Counted from the stretch's first letter, positions 1-8,976 are shown. The stretch: DNA of 64,000 bases from an uncultured bacterium (GCA_949299395.1 CASGAB010000005.1:1-64000); one strand, 5' to 3'. Numbers and translations are program-made. The notes: generated by a model from the letters alone, not told the origin.

Positions 1-62
1 TTAAAACTTCGCCAACTAAATTTAGAAAGAACTATAGGTATTTACCAATGGTGTTGGTTTGA
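1..62 (+). CDS. C-terminal end of a probable AraC-family regulator (partial)
   Basis: The third frame is open from the window edge to a TGA at 60-62 and encodes the tail KTSPTKFRKNYRYLPMVLV. The SPTKFRK part resembles the conserved end of the AraC/XylS helix-turn-helix domain (usually G-x-S/T-P-x-x-Y/F-R). A strong terminator follows at 102-128, which fits a gene ending here. Only about 19 residues are visible, so the family call is inference; another frame is open to 81 and cannot be excluded. Confidence 0.35.
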   Translation, partial: KTSPTKFRKNYRYLPMVLV

Positions 63-101
63 AATAATTATGTGCAACTAATTGGGGTAAATTCAAAATT
101 T

Positions 102-128
102 CGCGATTATTATCGCGTTTTTTTTATT
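102..128 (+). terminator. Rho-independent terminator
   Basis: A six-bp perfect stem CGCGAT/ATCGCG with a TATT loop (102-117) is followed directly by eight T residues. It would end transcription from the gene running in from the left edge. It also lies just beyond the stop of the small minus-strand ORF at 130. Confidence 0.8.
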
Positions 129-129
129 T

Positions 130-294
130 TTATAAGTCATTATTTTTTTCTTTTTTGTACTTATTTTTCCTATCATTATTATTAATATAATATCTATGGA
201 AAATCTTTGAATTATCTTTTGATCCTCTTTTATTAATAAATTCTTCGATATAAATGTCTTTTTCAATTGTTTCGCGGTTTTTATAAAAATTCAT
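130..294 (-). CDS. Small basic hypothetical protein (54 aa)
   Basis: An ATG at 292-294 is preceded by an excellent AAAGGAGG site and opens a 54-codon frame ending in TAA at 130. The product starts MNFYKNRETIEKDIYIEEF and has a Lys/Asn-rich C-terminus. It has no membrane segment or recognisable domain. Its 5' leader (303-359) is nearly identical to the leader in front of another tiny ORF at 20888-20971, which argues that the leader-plus-ORF is a real unit. The function is unknown; translation is likely because of the ribosome binding site. Confidence 0.5.
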   Translation of the reverse strand: MNFYKNRETIEKDIYIEEFINKRGSKDNSKIFHRYYINNNDRKNKYKKEKNNDL

Positions 295-302
295 ATTTAA
301 GT

Positions 303-359
303 AAAACCTCCTTTATATACAAGAATGCTTTCAAGAGGATTTTTTATTCACTTTTTATA
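303..359 (-). repeat. Two-copy leader element, copy A
   Basis: Positions 303-327 match 20977-21002 at 25 of 26 positions, covering the ribosome binding site and a TTCTTGTATAT block. Similarity continues upstream. On the minus strand both copies hold a 13-codon mini-frame that begins (A/G)TG AAT AAA and ends CAT TCT TGT ATA stop, directly in front of AAAGGAGG. In this copy the mini-frame starts with GTG and is broken by TGA at codon 7. Confidence 0.55.
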
Positions 360-370
360 AATTTCTTTTC

Positions 371-397
371 TTTACAATTGCTTAACAATTCTTTACA
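371..397 (+). promoter_or_regulatory. Pho box-like TTWACA repeats upstream of pstS
   Basis: Three direct repeats are visible: TTTACA at 371-376, TTAACA at 382-387 and TTTACA at 392-397, spaced 11 and 10 bp. Bacillus PhoP binds TT(A/T)ACA direct repeats with 11-bp periodicity, so these are good candidate sites for the response regulator encoded at 5261-5938. They lie 80-105 bp before the pstS start. Confidence 0.65.
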
Positions 398-476
398 TTA
401 CCTTGATTTAAATATCATCTAAGACTTTTTATCATATTGTCGTTATAAAAATAACGGGAGAAAAATTATATTTGTT

Positions 477-1439
477 ATGAAAAAAGTTTTATTCATTTGT
501 TCATTATTGGCTACTGTTGGACTTGTAGCAAGTTGTGGAGGAAATTCAACTTCTTCATTTGATACTTCAAGAAAAATCAATTTATATACTAGAGAAGCTG
601 GTTCAGGCACAAGAGAATGTTTCTTTGAAGGAATCGGATATGGCGATTTAGCAAAAGAAGACAATTGGAATGAAGGTGTCGATTATTCAGCAGTTACTTC
701 AAATGGTGATATGATGAGCCAAATTGGTTCAGATCCATATGGAATTGGTTATTGTTCACTCGATGGAATCGGTTCAAATACATCAATTAAAGCATTATCT
801 TTTGATGGCGTCGTTCCTGAAGAAGACACTGTCGTTAGTGGAGAATATAAATTACAAAGAAACTTCAATTATGTAATTAGAGATTATACAGATGGTGCAG
901 TTGAAAATAGCGAAGCAAGAAGCGCTGTTGCTCACGCATTCATTGAATTCTTCTCAACAATTGAAGGTCAAACTCAAATTAAATCAGCTGGTGGTATTCT
1001 TACTTCTACTGCTTCAACTACATTAGAACAATTAGTTGAAAAATATCCAGTTTTAGCAGGAAGTGATACAGTTCAACTTTATACCTGCGGTTCTACTTCA
1101 GTTGAAAAAGTTTTAAATGCATCAATTGCTTACTTTACAAGTAATATCCCGAATAAAAATATTACAATTAGCCCATCACAAACAGGATCTGGTGCTGCAG
1201 TTACAGGTATTACAACAGGAAATAGTGGAACATTAGCAGACATCGGTTTCTTATCAAGAGAAATTAGTGCTGATGAATTAGCAATATTAAATGAAGAAAA
1301 TATTCATGGAGTTATGTGTGTTGATGCTGTTGTTGCAATTGTAAATGCAGAAAATACAGCAATTATGGATATCAATGGCGAAACATTAACTTCCATCTAT
1401 AAAGGAGAAAAAACAACTTGGGCAGAATTATCTGCTTAA
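477..1439 (+). CDS. pstS: Phosphate-binding lipoprotein PstS, circularly permuted
   Basis: This is a 320-aa lipoprotein with signal peptide and lipobox LVASC (Cys20). It is the probable phosphate receptor of the Pst importer, as pstC, pstA and pstB follow directly. All expected ligand motifs are present but in the wrong order. REAGSGTRE (about 39-47) and the IGYCSLDGIG...SIKAL...DGV block, normally the C-terminal half, come first. Then come GSTSVEKV (about 204), TGSGAAVTGI (about 236), DIGFLSRE (about 254), VVAIVNAEN and finally SIYKGEKTTWAEL, normally the N-terminal half. The natural break therefore lies between the W-x-E-L and GSGTRE elements. Pho-box-like repeats precede it. Confidence 0.85.
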   Translation: MKKVLFICSLLATVGLVASCGGNSTSSFDTSRKINLYTREAGSGTRECFFEGIGYGDLAKEDNWNEGVDYSAVTSNGDMMSQIGSDPYGIGYCSLDGIGSNTSIKALSFDGVVPEEDTVVSGEYKLQRNFNYVIRDYTDGAVENSEARSAVAHAFIEFFSTIEGQTQIKSAGGILTSTASTTLEQLVEKYPVLAGSDTVQLYTCGSTSVEKVLNASIAYFTSNIPNKNITISPSQTGSGAAVTGITTGNSGTLADIGFLSREISADELAILNEENIHGVMCVDAVVAIVNAENTAIMDINGETLTSIYKGEKTTWAELSA

Positions 1440-1456
1440 AATAATATCGATTATTT

Positions 1457-2473
1457 ATGGAAAGTGCTGTTAAAACCAAAAATAGTCGAAACAAAAGAAA
1501 AATAATAGTAGATAAAATAATACATCTACTATTATTTTTTCTTGTTGTAATCTGTGCGAGTATTATCATTGTTTCGGTTATTTTTATCTTAATCAAAGGT
1601 GTTCAACCTTTTATTTATAATTATGGTACTGATGCTAATTTTGTTAACCAAGATTTAGCATCATTTTTTACTAATTCTAGATGGACATATGATGGAAAAG
1701 GTGGAGCAATGTTTTTAGTTTTAACAACTGTTTATGTTGTTGCTTTATCTTTAATTATTAGTGTTCCAACTTCTATTTTTACTGCTTTATTTATCGCAAA
1801 AATTTCACCAAATGGTGTAAAGCAAGTCATTCGTACTGCTATTGATTTATTAGCAGCAATCCCTTCTGTTATTTTTGGTCTTTTTGGTAAAGGTATAATT
1901 AATCCATTTGTTTATGGAATTTGTGAAGCTTTAGGCATTCAATCATTTGCTGGATCTTCAATTTTAAGTGGAGCTTTAATTATTGCAATTATGTCTATTC
2001 CAACAATGACTACTTTATCAATTTCAGCAATTAATGCTGTTGATCAATCATTAATTAATGGCTCGTTAGCTTTAGGTGCTTCTACTGCTCAAACTAATAT
2101 GAAAATAATTGTAAAAAGTGCTAAATCCGGTATTTTTGCTGGAATTATTTTGGGTATTGGTAGAGCTTTAGGCGAAGCAACTGCTATTCAAATGGTCATT
2201 GGTAACAGTTCAAACGGTTTAAATTTCTGGAATATTTTTGCTCCTGGTTCAACAATTGCTTCTGCAATGCTTTCAGGAATTAATGAAGCAAGTGGATTTG
2301 GTTATGATGTCCGTTTCTCTTTAGGTATTGTCTTAATGGCAGTTATCGTTATTACAAACTTAATTTTAAATGCAATTAAAAACTATAACCGTGATAAAGA
2401 TGGTACCGTCAGAAAATTTATTAAGAAAATTAGGGAGGTTTTAAATAAATATGAAAGAAAAAAATCCAACTAA
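1457..2473 (+). CDS. pstC: Phosphate ABC transporter permease PstC
   Basis: This 338-aa integral membrane protein is the first permease of the Pst importer. The N-terminus is basic, a membrane segment spans about residues 25-50, a short external loop follows, and five more segments run to about 320. The binding-protein-dependent transport signature is clear (ALGASTAQTNMKII, then GIGRALGEATAIQMV). It lies 17 bp after pstS, with no clear Shine-Dalgarno at the ATG, so coupling or an alternative start is possible. Its end overlaps pstA by 23 bp. Confidence 0.93.
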   Translation: MESAVKTKNSRNKRKIIVDKIIHLLLFFLVVICASIIIVSVIFILIKGVQPFIYNYGTDANFVNQDLASFFTNSRWTYDGKGGAMFLVLTTVYVVALSLIISVPTSIFTALFIAKISPNGVKQVIRTAIDLLAAIPSVIFGLFGKGIINPFVYGICEALGIQSFAGSSILSGALIIAIMSIPTMTTLSISAINAVDQSLINGSLALGASTAQTNMKIIVKSAKSGIFAGIILGIGRALGEATAIQMVIGNSSNGLNFWNIFAPGSTIASAMLSGINEASGFGYDVRFSLGIVLMAVIVITNLILNAIKNYNRDKDGTVRKFIKKIREVLNKYERKKSN

Positions 2474-3716
2474 TTTTACTAAATTAATTGAAAGAAATAT
2501 TAAACAAAGAAAATATAAAGATGTCTTAACTAATGGATCAACATTAGTTTTTTCACTTCTTTGTGTTGCAATATTATTTTTAGTTATTTGCTATGTTCTT
2601 TTTACTGGACTAAGTTATTTAACTCCTGGATTTATTACAAGCAATTACTCACAAACATCTGTCGCTTTAAGAACTGAAAAAGGTTTTAATCTTGATGAAA
2701 ATAATTACGATTATAGCGATTTAGAAAGATTTGATGATGTTACTTATTCTGAAAAATGGGGTGTTGGTTTCCAACTTGGAAAAGATAATAATCAAAATGA
2801 TGTTATTTATTTAGTTCAAATGAGTGAAAATTCACCATTCCATGAATTAATTAGAAAAGATGATTCAACAAGATTTGATGTTCCAACTGATATGTATTTA
2901 TCTTATATAATTGTTGAAACAAAAGATGGAATGTATGAAACAGCTTATGGAGATGATGGAATTGAAAATTTTGTCACCACTCTTGATAACGGAATAGCTA
3001 TTTACGATTCAAACTTCTTAACTTTAGGTGGTGGCATTTCTGCTTCATTAATTACTACTTGCTATCTTATTTTATTTACTTTATTATTCTCGCTTCCATT
3101 AGGAATTGGTGGTGCAATTTATTTAGGATATTATGCAAAAGATAATAAAGTTACTCGAATAATTAGAGCTTTAGTTGATATGTCTAGTGGCATCCCTTCA
3201 ATTATTTTTGGTCTTGTTGGCGCCGCTATATTTATTCCTTTAATTGGTAGTATGACTGGAGCAAGTGGAGGAAATATTTTTACTGGTGCATTAACAATGA
3301 CTTTAATTTTACTTCCTACAATCGTTAAAACTGTTGAAGAATCAATAGAAACTATTCCAAAAAGTATGATTTCAGCTTCTTTAGCATTAGGGGCTTCAAA
3401 TGCAGAAACTATTTTTAAAATCATTTTACCTAATTCACTTGATGGTATCTTAAATGCTGCAATCTTAGGAATTGGTAGAACAATTGGAGAATCTGCTGCA
3501 CTCGTATTTGCTTTAGGTACATTTATTACTGCGGCTCCTGGATTCTTAAGTGGAAACACTACTCTTGCTGTTCATATTTGGTACATCTTAGCTGGTGAAT
3601 ATCCTGCTTATGAACAAGCTTGTGCTATATCAATTATGATTTTCGCTGTAGTTATCATACTTTCTTTATCAACAAAGTTAATTAACTACTTATTTAAAAA
3701 GAAAAGGAGCAGATAA
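2451..3716 (+). CDS. pstA: Phosphate ABC transporter permease PstA with extracytoplasmic insertion
   Basis: This is the second Pst permease, 421 aa against the usual 280-300. After the first membrane segment (about 30-57) there is a hydrophilic insertion of about 130 residues (about 65-195) before the usual five-segment permease core. The insert contains a WGVGFQLG...SENSPF stretch that faintly recalls a PDZ fold; that reading is speculative. The core carries the permease signature (ALGASNAETIFKIILP, GIGRTIGESAALVFA). A GGGAGG-type site lies before the ATG inside pstC, so the two are translationally coupled. Confidence 0.92.
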   Translation: MKEKNPTNFTKLIERNIKQRKYKDVLTNGSTLVFSLLCVAILFLVICYVLFTGLSYLTPGFITSNYSQTSVALRTEKGFNLDENNYDYSDLERFDDVTYSEKWGVGFQLGKDNNQNDVIYLVQMSENSPFHELIRKDDSTRFDVPTDMYLSYIIVETKDGMYETAYGDDGIENFVTTLDNGIAIYDSNFLTLGGGISASLITTCYLILFTLLFSLPLGIGGAIYLGYYAKDNKVTRIIRALVDMSSGIPSIIFGLVGAAIFIPLIGSMTGASGGNIFTGALTMTLILLPTIVKTVEESIETIPKSMISASLALGASNAETIFKIILPNSLDGILNAAILGIGRTIGESAALVFALGTFITAAPGFLSGNTTLAVHIWYILAGEYPAYEQACAISIMIFAVVIILSLSTKLINYLFKKKRSR

Positions 3717-3718
3717 TT

Positions 3719-4567
3719 ATGAAAAATCCATTCAAAATAAAAAAAGAAATTGTAAGTGATGATATTTTTAATAACGATTTAGAATTACCAAAGAGTGAAG
3801 AATATCCTGATGAAGAAGTAATTTTTAAAGTTAAAGATTTCGAATTTTACTATGATAATGGCGAAAAACACGCTTTAAAAAATATCAATTTAGAAATTTT
3901 CAAAAATAAAGTTACAGCATTTATCGGTCCTTCTGGTTGTGGTAAATCTACTCTTTTAAGATGCTTTAATAGAATGAATGATCTTATTGATGGAAATAAA
4001 AAAGAAGGTGAAATTTTATATAAAAACACTCAAATTGATACCTTAAATACAATTCAATTAAGAAGTAAGGTTGGTATGGTTTTTCAACAACCTAATCCAT
4101 TCACAATGAGCATTTATAATAACATTTCTTACGGACCAAAGTGTCAAGGTCTAAGAAGTAAAAAAGAACTCGATAAAATCGTATATAATTCTTTAGTTGA
4201 TGTTGGTTTATACGATGAAGTTAAAGAACAAATCACTCATTCTGGTACTTCTCTTTCCGGCGGTCAACAACAAAGACTTTGTATTGCTAGATGTATTGCA
4301 ATGGCTCCAGATGTTATCTTAATGGATGAACCTACATCTGCTTTAGATCCAATCGCAACATTAAAAATTGAAGAATTAATCAGAAAATTAAAAGAAAAAT
4401 ATACAATTATTATTGTTACTCATAATATGCAACAAGCTGCAAGAATTAGTGATTACACTGCCTTCTTCATGCTTGGTGAATTAGCTGAATTTAATAAAAC
4501 AGAAGATTTCTTTGCTCATCCTAAAAATAAAAAGAGTGAAGATTATATCACTGGTAAATTTAGTTAA
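3719..4567 (+). CDS. pstB: Phosphate import ATPase PstB
   Basis: This 282-aa ABC ATPase drives phosphate uptake from the cytoplasmic face. Walker A GPSGCGKST is near residue 70, the Q-loop is in VFQQPNPF, the signature is LSGGQQQRL, Walker B is VILMDEPTSALD and the switch His is in IIIVTHNMQQ. The MSIYNNISYG stretch is typical of PstB. An extra N-terminal tail of about 35 acidic residues precedes the usual start. It begins 2 bp after pstA, behind an AAAGGAG site. Confidence 0.95.
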   Translation: MKNPFKIKKEIVSDDIFNNDLELPKSEEYPDEEVIFKVKDFEFYYDNGEKHALKNINLEIFKNKVTAFIGPSGCGKSTLLRCFNRMNDLIDGNKKEGEILYKNTQIDTLNTIQLRSKVGMVFQQPNPFTMSIYNNISYGPKCQGLRSKKELDKIVYNSLVDVGLYDEVKEQITHSGTSLSGGQQQRLCIARCIAMAPDVILMDEPTSALDPIATLKIEELIRKLKEKYTIIIVTHNMQQAARISDYTAFFMLGELAEFNKTEDFFAHPKNKKSEDYITGKFS

Positions 4568-4609
4568 TAATTTTTTTGATAACAAATTATAATAAAAGTG
4601 AGGGTAGTT

Positions 4610-5242
4610 ATGGACTTAACAAGTGTTGAAATCGACGTTGTTGAAATGTCAAAAAGAGTTAAAGAATCATTAAATTTTGCATTTTCATTCTATTTTGATC
4701 CTAATTCAAGTTTTGAAAATGTAATTAATGATCAATCTATAAATGAATATGAAAGAAAAATCGAAAATTTCTGTCTTTTAAATATCTTAAAAGAAAGACC
4801 TTTTGCGACCGAATTAAGAAAATTAACAGGTTACTTTAAAGTTTGTGAAGATTTAGAAAGACTTGGAGATCATGCCGAAGATATTTATTGGGTAAATTCA
4901 AATCTTAAAAAGTATAAAGAATTAATCCGTCTTCCTAAACTTGATGAAATGATTGAAAAAACTTTAAATATGGTTAATAAATCAATCGATTCTTTAATTA
5001 ATTTTGATGAAGAAGAAGCTAAAAAAATCATCAATAATGACGATGAAATCGATAAACTTTATCTTGAAATTCTTTCTCTTTTACCATCTTTAAAAGAAGA
5101 TAATAATTTAGATGATGAATTTATTATTTTTACTACTCTTTTAGTAAAATACGTCGAAAGAATTGCAGATCACGCTTCAAATGTTGCTGAATGGGCAATT
5201 TATATTAAAAATGGCTATTATAAAGACCGTTATATCATTTAA
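4610..5242 (+). CDS. phoU: Phosphate signalling protein PhoU
   Basis: PhoU proteins link PstB activity to the PhoR-type kinase and repress the Pho response when phosphate is plentiful. The protein is all-helical with two homologous halves. The metal-binding motifs are visible as DLERLGDHAEDI in the first half and VERIADHASNVAEW in the second. The ATG at 4610 is preferred over the GTG at 4598 because GTGAGGG sits 5 bp before it, giving 210 aa. It lies between pstB and the two-component genes, the usual arrangement. Confidence 0.9.
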   Translation: MDLTSVEIDVVEMSKRVKESLNFAFSFYFDPNSSFENVINDQSINEYERKIENFCLLNILKERPFATELRKLTGYFKVCEDLERLGDHAEDIYWVNSNLKKYKELIRLPKLDEMIEKTLNMVNKSIDSLINFDEEEAKKIINNDDEIDKLYLEILSLLPSLKEDNNLDDEFIIFTTLLVKYVERIADHASNVAEWAIYIKNGYYKDRYII

Positions 5243-5260
5243 AATTAATAGGTAAACGTT

Positions 5261-5938
5261 ATGAGTTACATTATTTATTCTCTTGAAGATGATAAAGAAA
5301 TCTCAAGAGTTATTAATCTTATATTAACTAAAAACGATAACGAAGTTATCTCTTTTTATGACGCTGCTTCTTTTTTTAAAGCATTTAACGCTTTAAAACC
5401 AAACATGGTTATTTTAGATTTAATGCTTCCTGATATGAAAGGTGAAGATGTTTTAAGAAAAATCAGAGAAGATAAAGCTAATAAAGATATTGAAGTAATC
5501 ATTTTAAGCGCTAAAAATTCAGTTGTTTCTAAAGTTGATATGCTTGATTTAGGAGCAGATGATTATATTGCTAAACCTTTTGAAGTTTTAGAACTTATTT
5601 CAAGAGTTAATGCTAAAAAAAGAAGACATGCTGAAGAAATTTTATCTTATCAAGATTTAACAATTTATCCTTTAAAATATGAAGTTTATCGTCTTGGGGA
5701 AAAAATCGATTTAACAACTAACGAATTTAAAATTCTTTATTATATGATTAAAAATAAAGAAAGAATTATTAACCGTGATGAACTTTTTAAAGCTTATTGG
5801 GGTGAAAATATGGCTAATTTCGAATCAAGAGTAATTGATGTTCATATTAAAGGAATTAGAACTAAACTTGATCCATCTAATAAAGATAGATATATCGTAA
5901 CGATTTATGGAGAAGGCTATAAATTAAAGAATGAATAA
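5261..5938 (+). CDS. phoP: OmpR/PhoB-family response regulator, probable PhoP/PhoB
   Basis: This 225-aa transcription factor probably controls the phosphate regulon. The receiver domain has the acidic pair D10-D11, phospho-acceptor D53 (ILDLMLPD), a conserved Ser in IILSAK and the Lys of DYIAKPF. The C-terminal winged helix has TTNEFKILYYM and DVHIKGIRTKL, ending with the beta hairpin YIVTIYGEGYKL. It overlaps the kinase gene by 8 bp (ATGAATAA). Its likely targets are the TTWACA repeats before pstS. The phosphate role is inferred from position. Confidence 0.88.
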   Translation: MSYIIYSLEDDKEISRVINLILTKNDNEVISFYDAASFFKAFNALKPNMVILDLMLPDMKGEDVLRKIREDKANKDIEVIILSAKNSVVSKVDMLDLGADDYIAKPFEVLELISRVNAKKRRHAEEILSYQDLTIYPLKYEVYRLGEKIDLTTNEFKILYYMIKNKERIINRDELFKAYWGENMANFESRVIDVHIKGIRTKLDPSNKDRYIVTIYGEGYKLKNE

Positions 5939-7607
5939 AAAACAAGTTATTATCCAGGCACTTATTTCTTTATTTATTTCATTAGTGGTTTTAATAACCT
6001 GTTTTGTTTCAAACTATTTTGTAAGTGAAAATGAAGCTAAAACGTCACTTAAAACTTATGCTGATAATATTTCTAGTATTTATAAAGATGAAAATAATAA
6101 TGAGGAATTATTATTAAGTTTTGAAAATGTTTTAGATTTAAGAATCACAATTTTAAAAGAAGATTCTAATCATGTTATTTTAGATATTAATAATATTGAT
6201 AATTCGATAACCTTCGAAGAAAATCGTTTAGATGAATTTAAAAATAATATCGATAAATTTTATTATAAATCTTCACTTACTTTAAAAAGTGATGTTCTTT
6301 ATTATGTAACTGAAAATAATAATGGCTATTTAATTAGAGTTGGTCAACTTAGAAGTGAAATTGTTGATACTTCTTTATATGTTCTTTTAATTGGAAGCAT
6401 TTTAGTAATTTCAATTAACACAGTTTATTATGTTTATCTTTATAAACTTTATAAAAAGAACTTTAAAATGCTTAAAAATGAAGTCAATAAACTTTCTGAT
6501 TTAGTTACAACCGATCCATTTTTATATGAAGAAGATGGTTTTGAAGTTTTATCTACTTTAATTGATGATACCAGAAAATTAATTATTTCTAATTTAGATG
6601 CTTTAACTTTTGAAAAAGAAAAAATTGAATATATTATTAATGTTTTAGAGGAAGGAATTATTGTTTTAAATTCTTCTAAAGAAGTAATTTTAATTAATAA
6701 TTTCTCGCTTAAAATCTTAGAAACTAAAAAAGAAAATGTAATAAATAAATCGTATAAATTCATGCTTTTCCCTCCTTCTTTTGAAGAAAAAATCAAAGAA
6801 TTAGATGAAAAAGATCATATTGATTTAGTTATGAAAATAAATAATCGAGATTATGCTTTTTCTTTTTCAAAGATTAAAAACGAAATCGAAAATAATATCA
6901 TTTATACAATTTTAATTAATGATATTACTTTTATTAATGAAACTGTCGAAATGAAAAAAGAATTCTTCCAAAATTCTTCTCATGAACTTAAATCACCTTT
7001 AACTACTATCATCGCTTATAGTGAATTAATTAATAATGATTTACTTAAAAGTGATGAAGAATATAAAGATGCTAATGAACGAATTTTAGCTAGTGCTAAA
7101 AAGATGAAAGAATTAATTCAAAATATGCTTTATCTTTCTTCTTTAGAAAATAACGTCCATAAAAAAGAAAAGATTGATATTTCTTTATCTAATTTAATAA
7201 ATAAAATTATCGATGATAATAAATTTAAAATTAAAGATAAGAATGTCAAAGTTAATTTAAATGTTAAAGAAGAAAAAGTCTTAAATATTGAAGAAAATGA
7301 TGCTGACATCTTATTTAGAAACTTATTTTTAAATGCCTTAAATTATGTTTATAAAGATACTGGAGTTATCGACATTACGATAACTAACGATAAATTTATT
7401 ATTAAAGATAATGGAATCGGTATTAAAAAAGAAGATATTCCTAATATTTTCACTCGTTTTAAAAGAAGCGATGAAGCAATTAAAGTTAATAGTGAAGGAA
7501 CTGGATTAGGTTTAGCGATTGTTAAACATGTTTTAATTAAATATAACTACAAAATTGAAGTTAATTCTAACCTTAACGAAGGTAGTGAATTCATTATTAC
7601 TTTTTAA
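5931..7607 (+). CDS. phoR: Sensor histidine kinase, PhoR/WalK-like
   Basis: This 558-aa membrane kinase is partner of the preceding regulator. A membrane segment spans about 8-29, an extracytoplasmic region of about 110 residues follows, and a second segment spans about 147-170. A PAS-like region (about 230-335) precedes the HisKA domain, with the phospho-accepting His at 351 in SSHELKSPLTTI. The ATPase domain has the N box (FRNLFLNALNYV), G1 (DNGIGIKKED), F box (FTRF) and G2 (GTGLGLAIV). The architecture matches PhoR. The phosphate function rests on the pst-phoU neighbourhood, since the sensing region carries no known signature. Confidence 0.88.
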   Translation: MNKKQVIIQALISLFISLVVLITCFVSNYFVSENEAKTSLKTYADNISSIYKDENNNEELLLSFENVLDLRITILKEDSNHVILDINNIDNSITFEENRLDEFKNNIDKFYYKSSLTLKSDVLYYVTENNNGYLIRVGQLRSEIVDTSLYVLLIGSILVISINTVYYVYLYKLYKKNFKMLKNEVNKLSDLVTTDPFLYEEDGFEVLSTLIDDTRKLIISNLDALTFEKEKIEYIINVLEEGIIVLNSSKEVILINNFSLKILETKKENVINKSYKFMLFPPSFEEKIKELDEKDHIDLVMKINNRDYAFSFSKIKNEIENNIIYTILINDITFINETVEMKKEFFQNSSHELKSPLTTIIAYSELINNDLLKSDEEYKDANERILASAKKMKELIQNMLYLSSLENNVHKKEKIDISLSNLINKIIDDNKFKIKDKNVKVNLNVKEEKVLNIEENDADILFRNLFLNALNYVYKDTGVIDITITNDKFIIKDNGIGIKKEDIPNIFTRFKRSDEAIKVNSEGTGLGLAIVKHVLIKYNYKIEVNSNLNEGSEFIITF

Positions 7608-7649
7608 AAATATATAGATTTTAATCGATAAAAATAAGAAAATATTAGT

Positions 7650-8309
7650 ATGCAGATATTTCTTCTCATATTAATAATTCTTATTTTCATTTTTATCTTT
7701 TTAGAACTTCTTTTTTTAGCATTAGAAAAAGAAAAGTTTAGAAAGATTTTTAAAGTATTTCCGTTATTTTTAATATCGATATTTTTATTTTCCTATAACT
7801 ATAAAGGATTATATATTCCAGCTATTATAGCTTTTTTATATGCTTTCGGGGATCTTTTACTTTTAAGCATGAATAAAAAGATGTTTTTTATTGGAGCAGT
7901 TTCTTTTTGTTTAGGTCATGTCTTAATTTTATTTTATTTATTCTATTTTAAAATTTTAGAATATAACCTTATTTCTTTAATAGTTAGTTTAATAATAATT
8001 GTAGTTTTTTCGATATTATTCTTTATTTTTATGCATAAAAAAATGGCTTCTTTTATTTATGGAGCCATTTTTTATCTTTCAATTTTATTATTTATAGCTA
8101 GTTATACTTTAACTAATTTGATTGTTTTAAATGAAACAATATCAATCTATTTTATAATGTTGATGTTTGGTTTTTTAATCTATTTTATTTCAGATATTTT
8201 AGTTATAAGAGAAAGATTTATTAAAATTGATCGATTTTTAAATCTTTATATTATGAGTTTATATTATCTTGCAAATCTTTTGATTTTCTCTTTTCTTTTA
8301 TTAATTTAA
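7650..8309 (+). CDS. YhhN/TMEM86-family membrane protein (lysoplasmalogenase-like)
   Basis: This 219-aa protein has about seven to eight hydrophobic segments. The family motif is visible: FGDLLLL followed by FIGAVSFCLGHVLIL, then a second Asp-containing segment (FISDILVI). TMEM86 members hydrolyse the vinyl-ether bond of lysoplasmalogen, and many gut anaerobes make plasmalogens; activity here is not shown. The ribosome binding site is weak. The gene converges on the minus-strand gene at 8251 and overlaps its 3' end by 59 bp. Confidence 0.7.
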   Translation: MQIFLLILIILIFIFIFLELLFLALEKEKFRKIFKVFPLFLISIFLFSYNYKGLYIPAIIAFLYAFGDLLLLSMNKKMFFIGAVSFCLGHVLILFYLFYFKILEYNLISLIVSLIIIVVFSILFFIFMHKKMASFIYGAIFYLSILLFIASYTLTNLIVLNETISIYFIMLMFGFLIYFISDILVIRERFIKIDRFLNLYIMSLYYLANLLIFSFLLLI

Positions 8310-8976
8310 CTATTTCTTTTATTAATGGTGTAAAAGCAAAAATAATAAAGAATATAGCGATAAATATCGCACAATTCATAAAAAATTCAGCTGGAAAAAT
8401 CAAAATAATAGGATCATTTTCAAATTGAAAAATCCAATTTGTTTTTCCAGGGAAAAAGATTGAATGAAATATAGTAAATGCTGTATTAAAATCAATTAAA
8501 GCGATAAAAACAAAAACAATAATTATAAAAACAAAAACTAATGGGGTTAAAGATAAAGATGATAGCCCTTTTACTTTTAAATTAGTAAAAACTTTAACCT
8601 TTTTTAAAATATGTAATGTTATAAATCCAATAGAAGAAATTAAACAGTTATAAATTGCTAAATTAAATAAAGGAATACAGTCTAAAAAGTGAGCCATTCC
8701 TTCTTCGCTATAATAAAAAACTCCTTCACTAAATGGATAACCATAAATTAATGAATCAAGTAAAGCATTATAAGCTTCTTTTACATCTAAATAGGTGTAA
8801 TCAAAGCCATAATATGATAAATAATCTAAGATATTTAAATAGCTTATTTGAGAAAAATAAAAGGATCTACAAAGTAAAATAAATACGATAGGTATCGTAA
8901 AAATCATTAATGTATAGAAAATCCCATATAAGGAAGATAAAGTTATATTTAAAACTTTTTGTTTTCTTTCATTCAT
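8251..8976 (-). CDS. TIGR01906/DUF1461-family integral membrane protein
   Basis: This 241-aa membrane protein has four main hydrophobic segments (about 10-35, 108-128, 145-165, 195-220). The region FHSIFFPGKTNWIF followed by DPIILIFPAEFFMN matches the characteristic block of the DUF1461/TIGR01906 family, as does the E-x-x-x-H-x-x-D element (EEGMAHFLDC). The family's function is unknown. The last 59 bp overlap the convergent YhhN-like gene, an unusually long tail-to-tail overlap. Confidence 0.7.
   Translation of the reverse strand: MNERKQKVLNITLSSLYGIFYTLMIFTIPIVFILLCRSFYFSQISYLNILDYLSYYGFDYTYLDVKEAYNALLDSLIYGYPFSEGVFYYSEEGMAHFLDCIPLFNLAIYNCLISSIGFITLHILKKVKVFTNLKVKGLSSLSLTPLVFVFIIIVFVFIALIDFNTAFTIFHSIFFPGKTNWIFQFENDPIILIFPAEFFMNCAIFIAIFFIIFAFTPLIKEIVKLIKEKRKSKDLQDNINS

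Noticed and set aside
3131-3559. 142-codon minus-strand frame inside pstA
   Set aside because: It is complementary to the conserved permease core, with no start signals and no domain.
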